A stretch of 64,000 bases of DNA from Stictocephala bisonia (Eukaryota > Arthropoda > Insecta > Hemiptera > Membracidae), in NCBI GenBank assembly GCA_035578905.1, contig JAQJVL010000576.1, positions 310,001-374,000 on the forward strand, written 5' to 3'. Position 1 is the stretch's first letter, and every line of letters begins with the position of its first letter. Positions 58,650 to 64,000 of the stretch are shown in pieces. The translations under genes and the position numbers were made by a program. Below the pieces are notes generated by a model. That model was not told the DNA's origin, made no database searches, and was given only the letters and a program-made list of their open reading frames with translations.

Positions 58650-59630
58650 ATAAAAGTATAAAATGTAATATTATAATACAGTACTCCTATAAAATAAAGG
58701 CTGAATGATAACTGCTAGACTTGATATATTAAAGTTATGGATTAAAATAAATTTGAACTATTTAATAGATTAGGGGATTGACATCTGTTCTTTTTCCTTC
58801 CCCAATTTCCAAGTCTTTATATATTTGATAATTTGATTTTATTCACCCCAAAAAAATTTTTAATTTTCTAAAGAGATTGTTTGATTGTATATAGGTTAGG
58901 TTATAGCCCTGTAAGCTAGTAATTAAAATAAGAAGAGATAGGAAAGTTACATGAATGGTGTCTAACATCAGCAAACTTGCCTGAGAATATAAACCCACTA
59001 AACACAAACAATATACACTCACAAGATTCAACATAGTCAAGACAACCTTCAGGCTGCAGGAAGACCAAGTTTTAACCTTTCTATGCTAAGATTTAATTTT
59101 GTATATTTCCTAATTTGTATTGCCTAAGTATACATTTAAAGTTAATTTCACACATTTCTCATATGTCCACTTACTTGCTTACTTTTATGTCAATTCTAAA
59201 TAAATAACTATACACAAAATTTTAAAAATCAAGAAAAACATTTTCTACTTATCTTATTATTAGTAAAAATTTGCAAAACAAGTGTTTTTCCGTGCAATAG
59301 AAACAATAATCCTGTCAACTTCCAGCCCCCAGAAATTACTTATTTGGTGGGCCTAACATCTCTATGCCACTGATTAATGTCTCTACTTCACAGTTGCAAT
59401 GAAAAAGTATTTGCCAGATCTGGATTCAAACTGATGATCCTTGTTTGAGGTCCGTATTAACACTGATATTGACTCTGTATTTTTACATTAGAAGAACATA
59501 AAGTTTCTATAACATCATTCTGTGTTAAAGGGTTGATTGTTACTGCACTGAAAGGGTGAAGTTTGTGCACTCCAATAAATAACAAATCCTGTTTCCCTCA
59601 CAACATCAAGTAGACCATTGTATACACTTA
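58650..59630. other. RAP1GDS1 intron, nothing recognised
   Basis: AT-rich intron. A tRNA-box-like phrase at about 59417-59440 is too weak to call a SINE. Confidence 0.4.
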
Positions 59631-59639
59631 CTGTGTTAA

Positions 59640-59882
59640 AATTATGTTCCATTCTATGAGACCCTTCCCACCCCCACTTCCAACCGCTCCCACTGTCAAT
59701 TATCCATTGACAAAACTGTCTGTTTCCATCCTCAGGAAGGTGCTAGTAGAACTGAAAATTTCAGTCAATGTGTGTATCTTACTTCCCAAAGTTTCATGCG
59801 ATTGGATAAATGGCGTTGTAATGAGTAAAGGACAAACAGACAAGAATTTTTACATTAATTTTTATTTACATGGGTATCCTCA
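59640..59882 (+). repeat. possible RTE-like 3' tail
   Basis: AAAGTTTCATGCGATTGGAT followed by AAAGGACAAACAGACAAGAA resembles RTE-type 3' ends in arthropods. There is no coding support. Confidence 0.3.
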
Positions 59883-59930
59883 ATAATAACTAAATTTGAT
59901 CTGGTGAACCAGTGATAAAATCACCCTTAC

Positions 59931-60062
59931 CGGTGCGAGCAAAATTTCCCATGGCCAACACTCCTGTGATCTGTAAATCGTCATCTGATGAGGTCAACCA
60001 GTTCACCATGCCTTGGAATACTCTTCCACGGCCACCTCCATACAGTAGGTTCATGCTCTCAT
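59931..60062 (-). CDS. RAP1GDS1: RAP1GDS1, coding exon 3 of 8 in window
   Basis: Acceptor GTTGTAG and donor GTAAGG bound 132 nt reading DESMNLLYGGGRGRVFQGMV, NWLTSSDDDLQITGVLAMGN and FART. GDESM--L--GG-G-VF and LQ--G-LA-GNFAR are conserved in SmgGDS. Phase 1 at both ends. Confidence 0.95.
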
Positions 60063-60251
60063 CTACAACAATTCAACACAATGTTTACTAAACAAGAGTT
60101 TTTATATTTTAATTGGTATATTGGAGAGATAGGACATCAGCAAACTTACCTTAGAAGAAAAGTTCACTAACACCAGAGTAGTAGTAACATTCACAAAAGA
60201 AACACAAAATCACACAAATTTTCAGCCCACTGGCACTTTCTTCAGGTGAGT

Positions 60252-60273
60252 AGAGAGAGAGAGAGAGAGAGAG
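60252..60273. repeat. GA microsatellite
   Basis: About eleven AG units. Confidence 0.9.
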
Positions 60274-60390
60274 ACTAATATATTTTAATTGAAGTATTTA
60301 TTTATTTACTTTATCATATCAATCCAACTACAGTTATTATCAGTTTGTCAATGAGGAAATAAATAGTTGATCAAGTTCCTTAAATGATTG

Positions 60391-60571
60391 CCAGCTCTAG
60401 CCTGCCAAGTCTTGGGACTATGCACTACCCTCACACAGAGTGGTGGCATCCTACAACAGGGCCAGACTCTCCAACATCTTACCAGCTCTAGCCTGCCAAG
60501 TCTTGGGACTATGCACTACCCTCACACAGAGTGGTGGCATCCTACAACAGGGCCAGACTCTCCAACATCTT
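60391..60571. repeat. 91-bp tandem duplication
   Basis: The block CCAGCTCTAGCCTGCCAAGT onward is repeated exactly once at 60482, with essentially identical sequence for about 90 bases. Near identity implies a recent event or an assembly error. Confidence 0.92.
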
Positions 60572-60774
60572 AGCATAAGTAATCAAGAGCCTCACCAGAG
60601 TACAGCACCTGAAAAAACAACAAGGCAAGTGGCTTGTGGACAGACCCTTCCAGCCCTTGGAAGATTTCCAAAACTGGCTTCCAAACAGAAACTTCAACAG
60701 TCAATTCCAAGAAAAGTGGTTACATGACTGATATTACAAGACATCTTCTATCAAATATGATGATACCAGATATA

Positions 60775-62106
60775 CGAGGTACGTCCGGAAAGTAAGTTCC
60801 GTTTCCATTTATATCCGCTGCAGCGCTGTGATCGCAGTTCCGTGCATGCGCGGCAGACGCTCTGTATCAAGGAGAAGAAACATGCGCCATTTTGAGATCG
60901 CTGTCAGTCTCGTACGCTTTGTTGTGCTTGTTTAAAATGTCGGTGTTGATCGAAAATCCCGCCGCTTGTGAAATCAGATCTGTGATTCGTTTTCTGAATG
61001 CTAAGAAAGTGAAACCGATTGACATTTATCGGCAAATTTGCGAGGTTTACGGACAAAATGCGATGAGTGATTCAATGGTGAGAAGATGGGTCCGACAGTT
61101 TAATGAAGGACGTAATGAAGTGCATGATGAAGAACGAAGTGGGCGTCCATCTTTGATTACAGAAGAACTGGTTCACATGATTGATGAGAAGATCAAGGAA
61201 AACCGTAAGTTTACAATGAGTGCTCTCGCTATGGAATTCCCCCAAATCTCACGATCATTAATTCATGAAATTGTTACCGAAAAACTGAAATTTCGAAAAC
61301 TTTGCTCACGTTGGGTACCGAAAATTCTTACTGAGCAACACAAAACACAACGGATGGGTAGTACACTTCAGTTTTTGAACCGTTATGATGAAGGCGGTGA
61401 AGATTTTCTGTCACAGATAGTCACAGGAGATGAAACTTGGGTTTCTTATGACACCCCAGAAACTAAGCGGCAATCAATGGAATGGAGGCACACTTCATCT
61501 CCAGCAAAGGTTAAGCCGAAACAAATCTTGACACCTCGAAAAATCATGTGCACAGTGTTTTGGGACAGGAAAGACATCTTACTGATTGATTTCTTACCGC
61601 GAGGTCAAACAATCAATGCAAAAGTTTACTGCGAGACACTGAGGAAATTGCGCCGCGCAATACAGAATAAGCGCCGAGGATTTCTGTCCAAAGGTGTTGT
61701 TTTTCTTCACGACAATGCATGACCACACACTGCAAATGTGACGAAAAACCTCATACAGGGATTTGGCTGGGACGTGTTTGACCATCCTCCGTACAGCCCT
61801 GACCTCGCTCCTAGCGACTTTCATCTGTTCTTACATCTGAAGTCTTTCCTTGGCGGTCAACACTTCAACGATGACGAAGAGCTGAAAGAAAATGTTTCCA
61901 AATGGTTGAAGACACAGGCAGCAACCTTCTATGAAGAAGGCATAGAAATACTTGTGCCACGCTATGACAAATGCCTGCAAAATTTCGGCAGTTATGTAGA
62001 AAAGTAGTTTAAGAGTTGTAGATTTTAGTGCAATAAATATTTTTTCTGTATCTGTAGACAAATTATTTTTATTACCAAACGGAACTTACTTTCTGGACGT
62101 ATCTCG
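60775..62106 (+). mobile_element. almost intact mariner element
   Basis: TA at 60773-60774 and 62107-62108 flanks 1332 bp, a normal mariner length. The termini CGAGGTACGTCCGGAAAGTA and CGAGATACGTCCAGAAAGTA (complement) differ at two bases over the first 20. The transposase is antisense to RAP1GDS1 within its intron. Confidence 0.95.
60937..62007 (+). pseudogene. mariner transposase with a single nonsense codon
   Basis: The ATG at 60937 opens 356 codons ending at TAG 62005-62007. The N-terminus MSVLIENPAACEIRSVIRFL holds the paired HTH region with VHDEERSGRPSLITEEL. WVPKILTEQHK is the WVPHEL-type block. The DD34D triad is D165 (VTGDETW), D259 (FLHDNA) and D294 (LAPSDFHLF). The only break is TGA at 61720-61722, replacing the Arg of HDNARPH, as a CGA to TGA change would. 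Otherwise the frame is open, so inactivation looks recent. Confidence 0.93.
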
Positions 62107-62109
62107 TAA

Positions 62110-62585
62110 TTAAGACAGCTGTTGGATTGAGGTGGTGATATGCTAGTTATCTACCAATTCTATTGTTATTTTTATCTGTTTGTCTACCTGATAGTAAAAC
62201 TTATTCAAACTGATCAAAGTCTTTAATTTCTAATAGTAAATAACCTTCTCACGTGAACTAAAATGTGTGGGACATTTGCTCGTTAACTGTTACATACAAA
62301 TTGTAATATTAGAGTTGTATATTTTTATTGCATTCAAACATTATTTGGAAATAGGAGGTTTAACATAGTACTGTGCCAATCATTATTCTGTTGTAAATTT
62401 ATTAAACAGAAGGCAGTACGGAGGCAGTAACATTCATCCCAACATTAAAGTGGTCTATCATACACCAATGCAAAAAACAACTATTTCCCTTATAAGTTAC
62501 TCAATTTAATTTACGGCATAGTTTGTTTTGCAACATATTTGATTAGGCAAATAACCTTTAATGTAATTTAAAAGTGAAAAGGAGC
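62110..62585. other. RAP1GDS1 intron, nothing recognised
   Basis: AT-rich intron between the mariner and exon 2. Confidence 0.45.
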
Positions 62586-62589
62586 TTAC

Positions 62590-62736
62590 CGCCATTAAGA
62601 ATGATAATGATAAGATCACAAGCCATCTTGAGGAGATTCCTCGTCTCATCATCCTTCACTAGGGTTCTATGTTTTTCCAACAGTTCAACAAGCAGCTCAC
62701 AGAGCCCGGCCTTCGCCAAGTAGAGCCTTACACTCT
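62590..62736 (-). CDS. RAP1GDS1: RAP1GDS1, coding exon 2 of 8 in window
   Basis: Acceptor TTTCTAG and donor GTAAGC bound 147 nt reading ESVRLYLAKAGLCELLVELL, EKHRTLVKDDETRNLLKMAC and DLIIIILNGG. It forms an armadillo repeat with the pattern --L-L--AGL-E-L---. Phase 1 at both ends joins ...QAEN|E and G|DES. Confidence 0.9.
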
Positions 62737-62744
62737 CTAGAAAC

Positions 62745-63905
62745 ATACAAGACCAAATCAGTTTACTGCATTCACTAGTTTTGTCAATGATTTATTTACA
62801 AAAGGCTTGTGGTGTGAGGCCTTACTTTCTTCAGTGTTTTAAAACCATACATTATTGTTTAAGTATCTTAATTAGCATATTACATGTTGGTAGAAATAAA
62901 AAAAAAACAAGTGATTGCCACACATCACAAATTTATTATATGCACTGTACAAAATATTATGGCAATTTATTTTGGTAAATGGTTTATCAAAATCAATCAC
63001 GATAATCTTTTGTAAAGATATTGTAATAATTTTTTGGTCTCACGTTTATTGTTTTTCCATAATAGTTTTCATGTTTGTGGTATTTTTAAAATTTCATCTC
63101 CTTTTCTATTTTAATTGATTATTTATTTAAAGATGGCTTTTTCTCTTAAATTACTTTATTATCATAATTAGATCAAATCATTTATGGAGAAAACCTAGGG
63201 TTGCTTGTTTTATTTTAGGATTTAACATTGTTTTGAATTTTAAAAATTTTAAGTGTAATTTGTTTTTAATTAAACTGAAATTGATTTGTTCCAACAAATA
63301 TTAAAGTTAAACAGACAATATTTAATCAATTTTTATTGTTAGTTAAATTCTTTATTAATACCTTTAAATAGAAAATGTTTAATGATTGATCCTGGATTTA
63401 AATCAATAAAGAAAAATACTACGTAAATGGTAAATATGAGTTTATTGTATGCCTATAGTATATATTGAAAAAAGGTTCTGACATTCTTTTTAAACATTTT
63501 TGCATACGTAGAATAAAAATGTTAGGCTAAATATGAATTGTAATAGAACAAACTTAAAATAACATTAAAAGTGGTCAGAGTTAATGGTAAATTATCAAGT
63601 TACTAGACAAGCACAGTGAGTGATGTAGCAATCAATGTCAGAAACATCATAGACAATTCTCTTGACTAGCAATAAGAGTTAAGAAAAATTAATGAAATAA
63701 TTAGGGTGGTTTTAATAATGCAATGCTAACAAATAAAGAATGTTCTAAATATGGATACCCAAGGCATCCAATCTTGCTTTTTTAATAATACAGCAAATTA
63801 CTGACCTTAACAAAAATATTCTATTACTTGATTTTGTGTAATCTATTAATCTAGATTTGAAATTTGTTTCACTTTAGTGTACTAGTGTTAGCTTATAAAA
63901 TCAAT
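62745..63905. other. RAP1GDS1 intron, nothing recognised
   Basis: AT-rich intron with no recognised feature. Confidence 0.45.
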
Positions 63906-63907
63906 GT

Positions 63908-64000
63908 TCAATAGAATAGCTGTACTCACCGTTCTCTGCCTGTGTATGGAGCAGATCCACACAGAGCTCATTGAGTTGTCAATAGAATAGCTGTACTCAC
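63908..64000. repeat. 71-bp tandem duplication at a splice donor
   Basis: The 22 bases from TCAATAGAATAGCTGTACTC at 63908 recur exactly at 63979, up to the last base of the window. The repeat period is 71 bp and includes the RAP1GDS1 exon end and donor. Confidence 0.8.
63930..63978 (-). CDS. RAP1GDS1: RAP1GDS1, partial exon at window edge
   Basis: On the - strand the sequence reads QLNELCVDLLHTQAEN and a G before the donor GTGAGT (plus 63924-63929), in phase with the next exon. The position corresponds to the repeat end ...EVLAPLAEN in SmgGDS proteins. Upstream (right of 63978) the exon is cut by a short duplication, so its acceptor is not visible. Confidence 0.65.

Noticed and set aside
59036..59560. 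Another TTAA element starting TTAACCTTTCTATGC
   Set aside because: No matching right end was found; GGGTTGATTG at 59527 does not pair with it.

Overview
The window is nuclear DNA of an arthropod, most likely an insect. It is AT-rich, its genes are split by long introns, and most of it is transposon debris (piggyBac, mariner, Tigger/pogo, jockey- and CR1-like LINEs, tRNA-derived SINEs). A hemipteran is my guess from this mix, but nothing here fixes the order.

Two cellular genes are supported, lying tail to tail. On the + strand the last five coding exons in the window of a Sec24 (Sec24A/B class) COPII coat gene run from 3102 to the stop at 25272-25274, with an AATAAA signal at 25483. On the - strand the last eight coding exons of a RAP1GDS1 (SmgGDS, vimar) armadillo-repeat gene run from the right edge (63978) to the stop at 51629-51631. 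All internal junctions have GT/AG sites and matching phases. The 26 kb between the two genes holds no cellular gene I can recognise.

Region by region. 1-9.8 kb: Sec24 introns with SINEs, a 1.1 kb TTAA-flanked piggyBac derivative (7888-8964), a TA run, an exon-like unknown - strand ORF (9182-9375) and a 31-bp tandem repeat. 10.2-19.2 kb: a nested stack in which a - strand LINE has been entered by a mariner (10432-13505) that itself holds a piggyBac derivative and minisatellite blocks, by a truncated piggyBac (13972-16110), by a second piggyBac derivative (16366-17568), and is abutted by another mariner. 19.6-25.5 kb: the 3' Sec24 exons. 25.5-51 kb: intergenic, with LINE fragments, a 0.6 kb fold-back, a mariner/Tigger chimera (42900-44893) and a nearly intact piggyBac (47789-50742). 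51-64 kb: RAP1GDS1, its introns carrying three piggyBac-type short elements, a jockey reverse-transcriptase relic, a SINE and an almost intact mariner (60775-62106).

The most unusual signal is shared by the piggyBac elements. Next to the TIR on the transposase-start side most carry two or three palindromes spaced 44-45 bp apart. The palindrome sequence is unrelated from family to family, while the spacing is kept. Other observations worth a look are two in-silico excisions at TTAA that restore reading frames, a 413-codon open frame joining the mariner DNA-binding domain to a Tigger DDE domain at a fold-back, and a dispersed CCCACCCATACACGTA minisatellite with G-quadruplex motifs.
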